From positions 434,001 through 498,000 of the forward strand of contig NZ_JAHLNO010000019.1 in the NCBI RefSeq assembly GCF_018916875.1: a DNA stretch of 64,000 bases, in the 5' to 3' direction. Under the pieces are notes generated by a model, which was not told the origin of the DNA, did no database searches, and worked only from the letters and a program-made list of their open reading frames with translations. How positions within the stretch are numbered: position 1 is the first letter of the stretch; every line of letters begins with the position of its first letter. Below are positions 38,305 to 46,503 of the stretch, in pieces. Origin of the DNA: Virgibacillus proomii (lineage in GTDB: Bacteria > Bacillota > Bacilli > Bacillales > Amphibacillaceae). Position numbers and translations under genes: made by a program.

Positions 38305-38432
38305 AGAGGTTGTTCAAAAACCACGTAAAAAATGGCATGCCGAATTTCTTTGCACTTTAGAACGTATAAAGATTTTTAAGTTCTAAGTGTTGAGACCTTA
38401 GCCGACCTTTCTCCCCTTTTTGAACACGCTCT
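38305..38432. repeat. Element of about 128 bp bounded by AGAGGTTGTTCAAAAA inverted repeats
   Basis: AGAGGTTGTTCAAAAA (38305-38320) and TTTTTGAACACGCTCT (38417-38432) match as inverted repeats at 14 of 16 positions. A similar single end, CGAGGTTGTTCAAAAA, occurs at 43923 directly after Element A12. It may be a small MITE or long hairpin. No frame is inside. Confidence 0.6.
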
Positions 38433-38482
38433 AGTAAGGAGCTGCATGCTTTTATTAGGCAAGATTATAAAGGAGTGATTGG

Positions 38483-39274
38483 ATGGATATGCAATTAAAT
38501 GATAAGACAGTCCTTGTCACTGCAGGTAGTAAAGGATTAGGCAGAGCAATCGCAATGGAATTTGCTAAAGAAGGAGCTGCCGTATTTATTAGTAGTCGCA
38601 GTGAAACTAACTTACAACATACGGTAGAAGATATTAAACAAGAGACTGGCAACTCGAATGTGGAATATATTGTTTGTGACATGAAGGATGCACATGCAAT
38701 TAAACAGATGATTACTACCATTGTTTCACAACGTCGAACGATTGATGTCCTCATTAATAACGCAGGGGGACCGCCGGCTGGAAGCTTTCTTGAAATAGAT
38801 GATGCAGACTGGTATCATGCCTTTGAATTAAATCTTCTTAGTTTTGTAAGAACGATTCGGGAAGCTGTTCCTCATATGAAGCAGCAGCAAAGCGGACGGA
38901 TTGTCAATATTGCTTCCTCTTCCATCAAGCATGCTCTTGATAATTTAGTGCTATCGAACACACTTCGTCCTGGAATTGTTGGACTTTCCAAAACATTAGC
39001 GCAAGAATTAAGTGAAGCTAATATTTTAATTAATACTGTTGGGCCTGGTTCTATTAAGACGGAACGAATTTTAGATTTAAATAAGAAAAAAGCAGAAAAA
39101 CTAAATATGTCGACAGAGGAAGTCATGGCTAAAGCAGAACAACAAATCCCAATGAAGCGCTATGGCAAGCCGGAGGAATTTGCCAAAGCTGTCGTATTTT
39201 TAGCCTCAGGAGCAAATACGTATATTACAGGCCAATCTTTAATAGTGGATGGTGGACTTGTTAAGGCACTTTAA
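38483..39274 (+). CDS. SDR-family oxidoreductase of the atypical, Tyr/Lys-lacking subgroup
   Basis: A 263-residue Rossmann-fold protein. The cofactor motif TAGSKGLGRAIA (about 12-23) and NNAGGPPAGS are present, as is the C-terminal ASGANTYITGQSLIVDGG. At the active site, classical SDRs have Ser, then Tyr-x3-Lys; here the stretch is SSSIKHALDNLVLSNTLRPG, so Tyr is replaced by Ser and Lys by Arg. Similar Bacillus proteins share this feature and are annotated as 3-oxoacyl-ACP reductase-like, but their chemistry is not settled. AAAGGAGTG precedes ATG 38483. It is a single gene. Confidence 0.87.
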   Translation: MDMQLNDKTVLVTAGSKGLGRAIAMEFAKEGAAVFISSRSETNLQHTVEDIKQETGNSNVEYIVCDMKDAHAIKQMITTIVSQRRTIDVLINNAGGPPAGSFLEIDDADWYHAFELNLLSFVRTIREAVPHMKQQQSGRIVNIASSSIKHALDNLVLSNTLRPGIVGLSKTLAQELSEANILINTVGPGSIKTERILDLNKKKAEKLNMSTEEVMAKAEQQIPMKRYGKPEEFAKAVVFLASGANTYITGQSLIVDGGLVKAL

Positions 39275-39338
39275 AATTAGTAACCAGTTGTAAATGGTAT
39301 AGAAATCATAAGCGGAAAAAATGAAAGAACCTTTTTAT

Positions 39339-39519
39339 CCCGCATGTAAGGTGCCGTAAGACTCCCACTACAAGACCTGAGTTGATACAAAAGGGTCTAA
39401 GTGTGAGAAAACGGCACTTAATTGCCCGATTCGTTCAAGGGCTTTTAGGTCATACCCTTGCGGTACTAACATTCAGTAGGAGATGGAAGAAAACTCCTAC
39501 TGAATGAAGTTTCACTTGA
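39339..39519 (+). repeat. Element A, copy A9
   Basis: Follows TTTAT (39334-39338), starts CCCGCATGTAAGG; GGTGCCGT/ACGGCACT stem, GCCCGATTCGTTCAAGGGC hairpin, terminal hairpin ATTCAGTAGGAG/CTCCTACTGAAT. The right end reads CACTTGACT rather than CACTTTAT. Repeat C follows within a few bases. Confidence 0.9.
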
Positions 39520-39522
39520 CTA

Positions 39523-39576
39523 CTTCAGAAGACCTGCCGTTTGTACGTCGCTAATCAAGCGCTTCAAGCTTTTGTA
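39523..39576 (+). repeat. Repeat C, copy C3
   Basis: CTTCAGAAGACCTGCCG, TTTGTACGTCGCTAATC, AAGCGCTTCAAGCTTTTG. It directly follows Element A9, as C4 follows A10. Confidence 0.75.
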
Positions 39577-39644
39577 TCGGGCATATGTGCTCGTACTGTT
39601 GTTTTTCTCTTAACTAGTTTTGGTTTATTGTTATTGTACAGTAA

Positions 39645-40262
39645 CTAGTGTAATAAGCTGACAACTCCAAGTAAGATCAGTAAAACTGGAGGGAGGAATT
39701 TCATGCGTTGCATTTGCTTACTTTTTGTCAATAATCTCCCAATTGTTAAACCGCAAAATAAGAAAATACCACTCATACAGGCGGTTAATACAGCAGTTAC
39801 TATCGGTCCATATCCTAGCATAGATGCACCGATACCAGCACCAAAGGCATCTAAAGCTAGCGCTGATCCAAGCAAAATTGCTTCACCAGATGAAATCGTT
39901 CCAGAACAGTCTAAGTCAGCTTTATCCGGTGTATTTAAAACAGCAGTTAAAATATTTTGTTTATTATTTTTTTTCTTATCCGATGAGGCTGCTCTTGGAA
40001 ATAGGCTATTATATAACGCAAAGCTGCCCAATATAATTAATATACTTCCGCCAAGCAGACTGGCTGTATCTGGAGTAAGCATGGTAAGAAGTAAATTTCC
40101 AATCGTCATGGAGGCTAAAACGATAACCCCCGAACATAGCATAATGATAACTAATGCATTTAAAGGCACTCTTATATTTCGCATCCCATAAATAATTCCC
40201 ACACCAAAGCTATCTAAGCTGACTGCAATCACTAAAAGAATTAAACCTGTATAAAAAAACAT
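39645..40262 (-). CDS. ytaF: Sporulation membrane protein YtaF (MntP-like fold)
   Basis: A 205-residue protein with six hydrophobic segments in two related halves, each carrying the SLDSFGVG/ALDAFGAG aspartate motif (residues about 15-22 and 135-142) that is the hallmark of the MntP/YtaF group. The middle contains a short charged loop (SSDKKKNNKQN) and DKADLDCSGTISSGEAILLG, as in YtaF. In B. subtilis ytaF is expressed during sporulation; relatives export manganese. It supports a spore-forming host. It is a single gene between two repeat clusters. Confidence 0.9.
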   Translation of the reverse strand: MFFYTGLILLVIAVSLDSFGVGIIYGMRNIRVPLNALVIIMLCSGVIVLASMTIGNLLLTMLTPDTASLLGGSILIILGSFALYNSLFPRAASSDKKKNNKQNILTAVLNTPDKADLDCSGTISSGEAILLGSALALDAFGAGIGASMLGYGPIVTAVLTACMSGIFLFCGLTIGRLLTKSKQMQRMKFLPPVLLILLGVVSLLH

Positions 40263-40610
40263 AGCACCAATTCCTTTGCGTTTGTTCTAAAGTATTGTAT
40301 GTAGCTCATCATATGTTGTGCGTATCCAACTTATGGACAATTCGCTTTCCTAAAAAATAAAAAATTTCAATAGCTAACTGTCTGCTAGACTGTTTATCTA
40401 GTTGTTTAAGAAAATCTATCCATTCCTACAAGATGGATAACTTTTTTGAAAAGGTATCTTTATCTAGATTAAGTACTTAAGCTGTAGCAAACTTCGCTCT
40501 TCTTCCTATGATAAGTGACCATTAGCTCGAATCTAAAAGGAAGGTCGACTAAGAGCGGGCTTGCCGCTCAGGCGTCGAGATCCCCCTGTTGCAGGGCATA
40601 TTTCCTTTAT
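40263..40610. other. Repeat-like intergenic stretch before A10
   Basis: No gene seen. From about 40541 there are two short hairpins (GAGCGGGCTTGCCGCTC and CCCTGTTGCAGGG) that look like another dispersed Bacillaceae repeat. Only one copy is in the window, so this cannot be confirmed. Confidence 0.4.
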
Positions 40611-40781
40611 CCCGGATGTAAGGAGACGTATTTTTCTCATTTCAAAAATCTGCTTATTATTTGTAACTTTATGAGAAAAACGGCTCCTAAATTCATGATT
40701 TGTTTAAAGGCCTTTAGGTCATATCTTTTCGGTACTAACAATCAAGGAGAAAAGCACTCCTTGAATGAAGCTTCACTTGAT
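40611..40781 (+). repeat. Element A, copy A10 (divergent stems)
   Basis: Follows TTTAT (40606-40610), starts CCCGGATGTAAGG. Second stem TTTTTCTCAT/ATGAGAAAAA, a full replacement of CCCACTT/AAGTGGG. It keeps AAGGCCTTTAGGTCATA and GGTACTAAC. Terminal hairpin ATCAAGGAG/CTCCTTGAAT. Right end CACTTGAT. Confidence 0.85.
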
Positions 40782-40782
40782 C

Positions 40783-40838
40783 GCTTAAGAAGCTCTGCCG
40801 TTTGTACGTCACTAACTGAGCGCTTTTAGCTTTTGTTC
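40783..40838 (+). repeat. Repeat C, copy C4
   Basis: GCTTAAGAAGCTCTGCCG, TTTGTACGTCACTAACTG, AGCGCTTTTAGCTTTTG. It lies between Element A10 and Repeat B4, with almost no spacer on either side. Confidence 0.75.
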
Positions 40839-40839
40839 T

Positions 40840-40929
40840 ACTATAGGAAAGTATAAAACTTTATAGTTTATAGTATAAGAAAAACTACAGCTTTCACTAA
40901 AGACTTGGCGACAAGCTAAGTTTTTCTAA
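40840..40929 (+). repeat. Repeat B, copy B4
   Basis: ACTATAGGAAAG...GTTTATAGTATAAG...AAGTTTTTCT, unoccupied. The hairpin is ACTTGGC/GCTAAGT. It lies about 120 bp before topB. Confidence 0.85.
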
Positions 40930-41052
40930 TTTATCATGTTATCTATTACTAAGTAGCACGCTTCTATTTTGTGCGTTAATTCTAGTACAATTACAGAAAG
41001 GTTCTTTTGTGTTATCATGAAATTTAGGTAGTTGAAGAAAGGATTTTTTAAT

Positions 41053-43227
41053 ATGAGTAAAATAGTAGTTTTAGCGGAAAAGCCTTCTGTTGGTCGTGAC
41101 ATAGCCCGCGTTTTACAATGCCATAAAAAAGGTAACGGCTTTATGGAAGGAGCAAAATATATTGTAACATGGGCGCTTGGGCATCTAGTTACATTAGCTG
41201 ATCCTGAAGTTTATGATCAGAAATATAAAACGTGGAAGTTAGAGGATTTACCGATGCTTCCATCTCATTTAAAGTTGAGTGTTATTAAAAAGACAGGGAA
41301 ACAATTTCAAACCGTTAAAACGCAGCTGAATCGCAAAGATGTTCGGGAAATTGTCATTGCTACCGATGCCGGAAGAGAGGGAGAATTGGTAGCGCGCTGG
41401 ATATTGGAAAAAGCAAATACGAAAAAGCCGATAAAACGATTATGGATATCTTCTGTAACGGATAAGGCAATACGCGATGGATTTAAGCAGCTTAAGCCTG
41501 GTAAGCAATTTGAAAATTTATATGCTTCTGCAGTAGCACGCTCTGAAGCAGATTGGTATGTTGGTTTGAATGCAACGAGAGCTTTAACAACTAAATTCAA
41601 TGCGCAACTATCAACAGGACGAGTGCAGACACCTACCTTGGCAATGGTGGCTGCTCGAGAAGAGGAGATAAAATCGTTTAAGCCAAAGCCGTTTTATGGA
41701 TTAGAAGCGAACATAAATAAAGGCTTTACATTAACCTGGCAAGATACCAATCATAATAAACGGCTGTTTTCGAAACAAACTGCTGAAAAGATGTTAAAGA
41801 AGGTTGCAAATCAACCATTAACGATTGTGAACGTAGACAAAAAATATAAGAAAAAATTTGCACCGCAATTGTATGATTTAACAGAATTACAACGGGATGC
41901 AAATCGCATATTTAACTTTTCGGGTAAACAAACATTATCGATTATGCAAAAATTATATGAACACCATAAGATTTTAACTTATCCACGAACAGATTCACGA
42001 GTCATTTCTTCGGATATTGTTTCGACTTTAAAGGATCGAGTAAAGGCATGCGGAGTAGATCAATATGCTCGCCAGGCTAATAAGATTTTACAAAAAGAGT
42101 TAAAACTTTCTAAATCCGTTGTTAATAATGCGAAGGTAACAGATCATCATGCGATTATTCCTACTGAACAAGCGGTTGTACTTACGGAGTTAAATGATAA
42201 AGAGCTAAAAATATATGATCTTGTAGTAAAACGTTTCTTAGCAGTACTGTCCGATCCGTATGAGTTCGAACAAACGACAGTAACGGCAGAAGCAGACGGA
42301 GAACAATTTACTGCAAGTGGGAAGGTAGTTAAAAAGCAAGGTTGGAAAGAACTGTACCATCGTAGTTTTGACGAAGAAGCAGATGATGATAATGAACAGC
42401 GGTTGCCGGCTTTGGAAAAAGGTCACGTTCTTAAAACAGTAACATATGTTTTAACTCAAGGAGAAACAAAACCGCCAGAAAGATTTACAGAAGGCGGTTT
42501 GCTGCAAGCAATGGAAAACCCTGTTCGCTATATGAACAGTCAGGATAAAAAATTGGCTCAGACATTAAGTAAAACAGGTGGTATTGGAACAGTTGCTACA
42601 CGTGCTGATATTATTGAAAAGCTATTCAATAGTATGTATATGGAAATGAAAGGAAAATACATTTTCATCACACCAACAGGAAGACAGCTACTTGATCTGG
42701 TACCTGAAGAATTGCGTTCACCAGCTTTAACAGCAGAGTGGGAGCAAAAGCTTAGTCAAATTGCAGAAGGTAAACTGAACCAGCGGCAATTTATTTCAGA
42801 GATCAAAACGTATACAAAGCAGGTCGTTCAACAAATAAAGGCAAGTCAGGAAACGTTTAAGCATGATAATATGACTGGGACCAAATGCCCTCATTGTGGC
42901 AAGTTAATGCTGGAAATATCCAATAAAAAAGGGAGAATGCTTGTTTGTCAAGACCGGTCTTGCGGACATAAAAAGAATATTGCTAAATATACCAATGCTC
43001 GCTGCCCTAACTGTCATAAGCGTCTTGAATTACGTGGAGAAGGCGAAGGACAACTATTTTTATGTAAATGTGGGCATCGTGAGAAAGTATCTACATTTAA
43101 TGCCCGTAAACAACGTGAAAAGAAAAATAATGTCTCCCGAAAAGAAATCAATAAGTATTTGAAAAAACAAGATGATGGATTCGCTAATAATGCTTTAGCA
43201 GAGCAGCTGGCAAAATTGAAAAAATGA
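41053..43227 (+). CDS. topB: DNA topoisomerase III
   Basis: A 724-residue type IA topoisomerase that passes single DNA strands and resolves replication and recombination intermediates. ATG 41053 gives the typical start MSKIVVLAEKPSVGRDIARV with AAAGGA upstream. The TOPRIM domain contains EIVIATDAGREGELVARWIL (about 101-120). The active-site tyrosine is in ILTYPRTDSRVIS near residue 310. The C-terminus (about 615-700) has zinc-ribbon-like cysteine sets CPHCGKLML, CQDRSCGHK, CPNCHKRLEL and CKCGHREK. Length matches B. subtilis TopB (727). It is a single gene closed by a GC-rich hairpin. Confidence 0.96.
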   Translation: MSKIVVLAEKPSVGRDIARVLQCHKKGNGFMEGAKYIVTWALGHLVTLADPEVYDQKYKTWKLEDLPMLPSHLKLSVIKKTGKQFQTVKTQLNRKDVREIVIATDAGREGELVARWILEKANTKKPIKRLWISSVTDKAIRDGFKQLKPGKQFENLYASAVARSEADWYVGLNATRALTTKFNAQLSTGRVQTPTLAMVAAREEEIKSFKPKPFYGLEANINKGFTLTWQDTNHNKRLFSKQTAEKMLKKVANQPLTIVNVDKKYKKKFAPQLYDLTELQRDANRIFNFSGKQTLSIMQKLYEHHKILTYPRTDSRVISSDIVSTLKDRVKACGVDQYARQANKILQKELKLSKSVVNNAKVTDHHAIIPTEQAVVLTELNDKELKIYDLVVKRFLAVLSDPYEFEQTTVTAEADGEQFTASGKVVKKQGWKELYHRSFDEEADDDNEQRLPALEKGHVLKTVTYVLTQGETKPPERFTEGGLLQAMENPVRYMNSQDKKLAQTLSKTGGIGTVATRADIIEKLFNSMYMEMKGKYIFITPTGRQLLDLVPEELRSPALTAEWEQKLSQIAEGKLNQRQFISEIKTYTKQVVQQIKASQETFKHDNMTGTKCPHCGKLMLEISNKKGRMLVCQDRSCGHKKNIAKYTNARCPNCHKRLELRGEGEGQLFLCKCGHREKVSTFNARKQREKKNNVSRKEINKYLKKQDDGFANNALAEQLAKLKK

Positions 43228-43236
43228 TTAGTATTT

Positions 43237-43275
43237 AGCCCCCTTTGCGCTTCATGTAATCGTGCAAAGGGGGCT
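43237..43275 (+). terminator. Terminator hairpin after topB
   Basis: AGCCCCCTTTGC (43237-43248) and GCAAAGGGGGCT (43264-43275) form a perfect 12-bp stem. The T run after it is weak. Confidence 0.75.
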
Positions 43276-43334
43276 ATTACATTAGTTATAGTTGTCGTTT
43301 ACAGCTTTTATCCTTTTAAAGATATTGAGAAGTC

Positions 43335-43563
43335 TTAATTTTTTAGAAAAACGCTGGTTGCTGGTTTAAAATCGCTTTCTTCAATAATATGGTGGAACTT
43401 ATCTAATATTTGCACTTTGCTGGGGCTGTTTTCTACTGCTATTTTCTCTGCTGTAGCAATGGCTTCGTCTTTATGTATCATACAATTCTTCTGGTGCCAC
43501 GTCTTCAAGTTTTACAAACCATGCTGTTGCATCAACATTTGGTGTGACACTATAAGTTTTCAT
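43335..43563 (-). pseudogene. Small DUF2188-like protein gene with a frameshift
   Basis: From ATG 43563: MKTYSVTPNVDATAWFVKLE then DVAPEELYD, after which the frame hits a stop. Shifting by one base continues DEAIATAEKIAVENSPSKVQ and ILDKFHHIIEESDFKPAT to a stop at 43335. The order (YSVTPN...W.VKLE...A...A..ENSPS.V.I.D) is that of DUF2188 proteins, small proteins of unknown role. A single one-base indel breaks it, which might also be a sequencing error. Confidence 0.6.
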
Positions 43564-43591
43564 GAATAAAAATTCCTTTACAATCTTTTAT

Positions 43592-43740
43592 CCCGCATGT
43601 AAGATGCCGTAAGACTCCCACTTCAAGAGTCTGAGTTGATACAATAGGGTCTAAGTGGGAGAAAACGGCATCTAAATGCCCGATTCGTTCAACTAACATT
43701 CCGTGAAAAAAGCGTTTCACGGAATGAAGTTTCACTTTAT
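43592..43740 (+). repeat. Element A, copy A11 (short form)
   Basis: Follows TTTAT (43587-43591), ends TTTCACTTTAT. Outer stem GATGCCGT/ACGGCATC is a compensated change against GGTGCCGT/ACGGCACC. The central module is missing. Terminal hairpin ATTCCGTGAAA/TTTCACGGAAT. Tandem with A12. Confidence 0.92.
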
Positions 43741-43922
43741 CCCGCATGTAAGATGCCGTAAGACTCCCACTTCAAGAGTCTGAGTTGATACAATAGGGTC
43801 TAAGTGGGAGAAACGGCACCTAAATGCCCGATTCGTTCAAGAGCCTTTAGGTCATACCCTTGTGGTACTAACATTCAGTAGGAGATGGAAGAAAACTCCT
43901 ACTGAATGAAGTTTCACTTTAT
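43741..43922 (+). repeat. Element A, copy A12 (long form, in tandem with A11)
   Basis: Starts right after the TTTAT of A11. The 5' half is nearly identical to A11, but the central module is present and the terminal hairpin is ATTCAGTAGGAG/CTCCTACTGAAT. The right TTTAT is followed by CGAGGTTGTTCAAAAA. Confidence 0.92.
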
Positions 43923-44183
43923 CGAGGTTGTTCAAAAAATCAAGTTTCAGCTTTAATATGCACTTGTAGTTAAGTTGTTCCCAGTTTTATCTGTAGTCAG
44001 ACTAAAGAAAAAGCAAGGAATGGCTTGAGCAACCGTACAAATATTATGTTAAGAACGTTGTCGATGATTTACTGATTATCTTTTAAGGGATAACTAATAA
44101 ATAATAGTTTTAATTATCAGAAAATAAAAACCTTTGGTAAAATAATGGTGGAGTGATTACAAAATTACAAATTGGAGGGGCAA

Positions 44184-45404
44184 ATGGAGTGTAAAATGAA
44201 AGCTATTGTAGATGAAATAAAACCAGAAGTACTACAAATGAGAAGGTTTTTACATCAATACCCTGAATTAAGCAATCAGGAACAGGAAACATCTCGATTT
44301 ATTCAAGCAAAGTTACAACAATACGGTATTACTTATCAAGCTGGTTTTGCTAAGCATGGGGTATTGGGAATCATTAAAGGAGGTTCTGCTGGAAAAACGG
44401 TGGCTTTACGAGCGGACATGGATGCTTTACCAATTCAAGAATTAACAGATCTCCCCTTCGCTTCACAGCATAAAAATATCATGCATGCTTGTGGTCATGA
44501 TGCTCATATGGCCATGCTTTTAGGCGCAGGGTATGTCCTTCAGCAATTACGTGAGAAGATCAACGGTACGGTTTTGCTTGTATTTCAGCCGGCAGAGGAG
44601 GATGCACCTATCGGGGGTGCTCAAGTGATGCTACAAGACGGAGTATTTTTGAAGCACGAACCAGATGTTATCTATGGATTACATGTATGGCCAGACCTTC
44701 CTGTCGGTCAATTGGGAATTCGTGATAAGGAAATGATGGGGGCATCTGATCGATTTAAGGTCACTCTTACTGGTAGGGGTGGCCATGCAAGTATGCCACA
44801 TCAAACAAATGATGTAATGGTTACTGCAGCACATCTGATAACAGGTTTCCAAACGATTGTTAGCCGGAATGTGGACCCTCTTGAGGCATCGGTGGTGACC
44901 GTTAGTAAAGTTCACGGTGGAGAAGCTGCAAATATAATTCCAAATCAGATTATCATGGAAGGTTCTATTAGAAGCTTTCAACCAGAAATACGAAAACAAA
45001 TGAAACAACGATTTTCTGCCATTACGAAGCAGATTGCTAAAGCCTTTGAAGTACAAGCAGATATCAAATATATGGACGGCTATCCTGCTACTATCAATAC
45101 TCCTAAATGGGCAGCTGTTGCCAGAGAGACTGCGAGAAAGATTCGGTTATCAACCCCGGATTTAAACCCGTCTTTGGCTGGGGAGGATTTTAGTCGCTTT
45201 TTGGAAATCTATCCTGGTGCATTTATATGGCTAGGAACGCAAATGGAAGATGCAGAAATACAAGCACCGCTTCATGATGCTCATTTTCAACTGAATGAAC
45301 AAGCACTTTCGATTGGAACTGCTTTGATCGTTCAGCTAGCCATCGATACATTAAATAAACTGACTCAAGGGGAAAAACCATCTATTTATACTACACGTAA
45401 CTAG
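44184..45404 (+). CDS. M20-family amidohydrolase (N-acyl-amino-acid hydrolase type)
   Basis: A 406-residue two-domain zinc peptidase of the M20D group (HipO/AmhX/indole-3-acetyl-amino-acid hydrolase type), releasing amino acids from N-acyl forms. Metal-binding motifs: LRADMDALPIQE, HACGHDAHMAM (about 100-110), PAEEDAPIGGAQVM and the C-terminal LAGEDFSRFLE. A dimerisation domain lies between (about 185-295, GRGGHASMPHQ). ATG 44184 is chosen because GGAGGGG is just upstream; TTG 44172 is an alternative. The final codons and the stop come from the left end of Element A13, so the natural C-terminus was altered by the insertion. Substrate is unknown. Confidence 0.92.
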   Translation: MECKMKAIVDEIKPEVLQMRRFLHQYPELSNQEQETSRFIQAKLQQYGITYQAGFAKHGVLGIIKGGSAGKTVALRADMDALPIQELTDLPFASQHKNIMHACGHDAHMAMLLGAGYVLQQLREKINGTVLLVFQPAEEDAPIGGAQVMLQDGVFLKHEPDVIYGLHVWPDLPVGQLGIRDKEMMGASDRFKVTLTGRGGHASMPHQTNDVMVTAAHLITGFQTIVSRNVDPLEASVVTVSKVHGGEAANIIPNQIIMEGSIRSFQPEIRKQMKQRFSAITKQIAKAFEVQADIKYMDGYPATINTPKWAAVARETARKIRLSTPDLNPSLAGEDFSRFLEIYPGAFIWLGTQMEDAEIQAPLHDAHFQLNEQALSIGTALIVQLAIDTLNKLTQGEKPSIYTTRN

Positions 45405-45545
45405 CAGTAAGACCTGCCCTTCCATGCTGTGAGGTGAAACCTAGGAGGAAAAGCGTGCGATCCAACTGCAAGTCAAAGGCCTGATTCTATTCATTGACAA
45501 TCAGTGGGGAGAAAAGAAAACCCCACTGATTTCCTTTCACTTTAT
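45390..45545 (+). repeat. Element A, copy A13 (overlaps the end of the M20 gene)
   Basis: Follows TTTAT (45385-45389), starts ACTACACGTAACTAGCAG and ends CCTTTCACTTTAT. It resembles A8 (GTAAC...GCAGTAAG, GGTGAAACCTAGGAGG). Terminal hairpin AATCAGTGGGG/CCCCACTGATT. The first bases encode Thr-Thr-Arg-Asn and the TAG stop of the upstream gene. Confidence 0.72.
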
Positions 45546-45665
45546 CAGTGAATAGGAAATTAAGCATGATAAATTTTACTTAAGCTGTTTACTTGCAATT
45601 ACCATCTCATGTATCATTTAATAAGAAGTAGGCTTGGTTTAACGATATAAGGGAGGTTAGAATCG

Positions 45666-45905
45666 ATGGCTTTTGTAATATTAGATCCTTGTCAGGGTGA
45701 AAAGTCAGGTGAATGTGTTAGCGTTTGCCCTGTTGATTGTATAGAAGAAGGACCAGACCAATTTTATATTGACCCAGATGTTTGTATTGATTGTGGGGCT
45801 TGCAAAGCAGTTTGCCCTGTTGATGCAATTGAAGAAGAGTATGATTTAACTGCTGAACAAGAGGTATTCTTAGAAAAAGCAGAAGAATTTTTTGCCAATA
45901 GATAA
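45666..45905 (+). CDS. 4Fe-4S ferredoxin, YfhL-like
   Basis: A 79-residue electron carrier with two cluster-binding regions. The second, CIDCGACKAVCPVDAI, is a canonical CxxCxxCxxxCP set. The first, CQGEKSGECVSVCPVDCI, has the longer spacing seen in YfhL-type bacterial ferredoxins. An acidic C-terminal helix follows. GGGAGGTTAG precedes ATG 45666. The partner enzyme is not encoded nearby, so its redox role is open. A terminator follows. Confidence 0.93.
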   Translation: MAFVILDPCQGEKSGECVSVCPVDCIEEGPDQFYIDPDVCIDCGACKAVCPVDAIEEEYDLTAEQEVFLEKAEEFFANR

Positions 45906-45913
45906 ATCAATAA

Positions 45914-45954
45914 AAAAGGGCTTATTTCCAAATGGAGATAAGCTCTTTTTGTTG
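45914..45954 (+). terminator. Terminator after the ferredoxin gene
   Basis: AAAGGGCTTAT and ATAAGCTCTTTTT pair around a short TCC/GGA-closed loop, ending in T residues. Confidence 0.8.
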
Positions 45955-46396
45955 TCTAGCATTTTATTGTAGCGTAGTCACAGTTAATGGGACTTTTTGT
46001 TATATACAATCATTCATACATCAGGAAACCCGTTTCTACATGATTTTATGAAAAGTAGCGTTGTCTAGTTTAGGCTCTCATGCTGCTAGCAAACTCGAGC
46101 GCTTGCAATTTGTTGTCTAGCATACACGCTTAACAATTTTCTATCGCTTTTGATGATAATTGACGAGCTTTAAATGCGCGATAATGAGGATTGGTTCTTT
46201 TGGACTATATAACTAAAATGGCTATACCAATACATTTTTTCATATTCACTGGCCAAATCGTTTTCTATATCTATGTATTCATTGGTTCTGAAGCCTGTTA
46301 ACACAAGGATTTCACAGTATCGAAAAAAATGAAAAAAGAGACTATTATTTTCTGGAAAATGATGTTACAATAACGTTGCATTTGTAAATTTTATGT
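45955..46396. other. Intergenic stretch before wapA with a Repeat C-like piece (C5)
   Basis: At 46065-46121 there is CTAGTTTAGGCTCTCATG, GCTAGCAAACTCGAGCGC and TTGCAATTTGTTGTCTAG, distantly like Repeat C. No gene is seen. Confidence 0.4.
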
Positions 46397-46486
46397 ACTA
46401 TAAGAACTATAAAATTTTAGGGTTTATAGTATAAGAAAAACTAAAGCTTCCGCTAAAGACTTGGCGACAAGCCAAGTTTTTCTAAT
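46397..46486 (+). repeat. Repeat B, copy B5
   Basis: ACTATAAGAACTATAAAATT...GGTTTATAGTATAAG...GCCAAGTTTTTCT. The hairpin ACTTGGC/GCCAAGT is perfect. It ends 17 bp before the wapA start, so it may end transcription from upstream or shape the leader. Confidence 0.85.
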
Positions 46487-46503
46487 AACAATATGAAAAA
46501 GAG

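Noticed and set aside
38109..38306. 65-codon frame around the small peptide
   Set aside because: A different frame with no ribosome site; the 23-codon GTG frame with AAGGAG is the only one with support.
39703..40191. 162-codon frame on the plus strand
   Set aside because: Exact antisense of ytaF, which has a clear family match and start.
43550..43747. Reading frame on the minus strand
   Set aside because: It lies over Element A11 and the start of the DUF2188-like relic in another frame.
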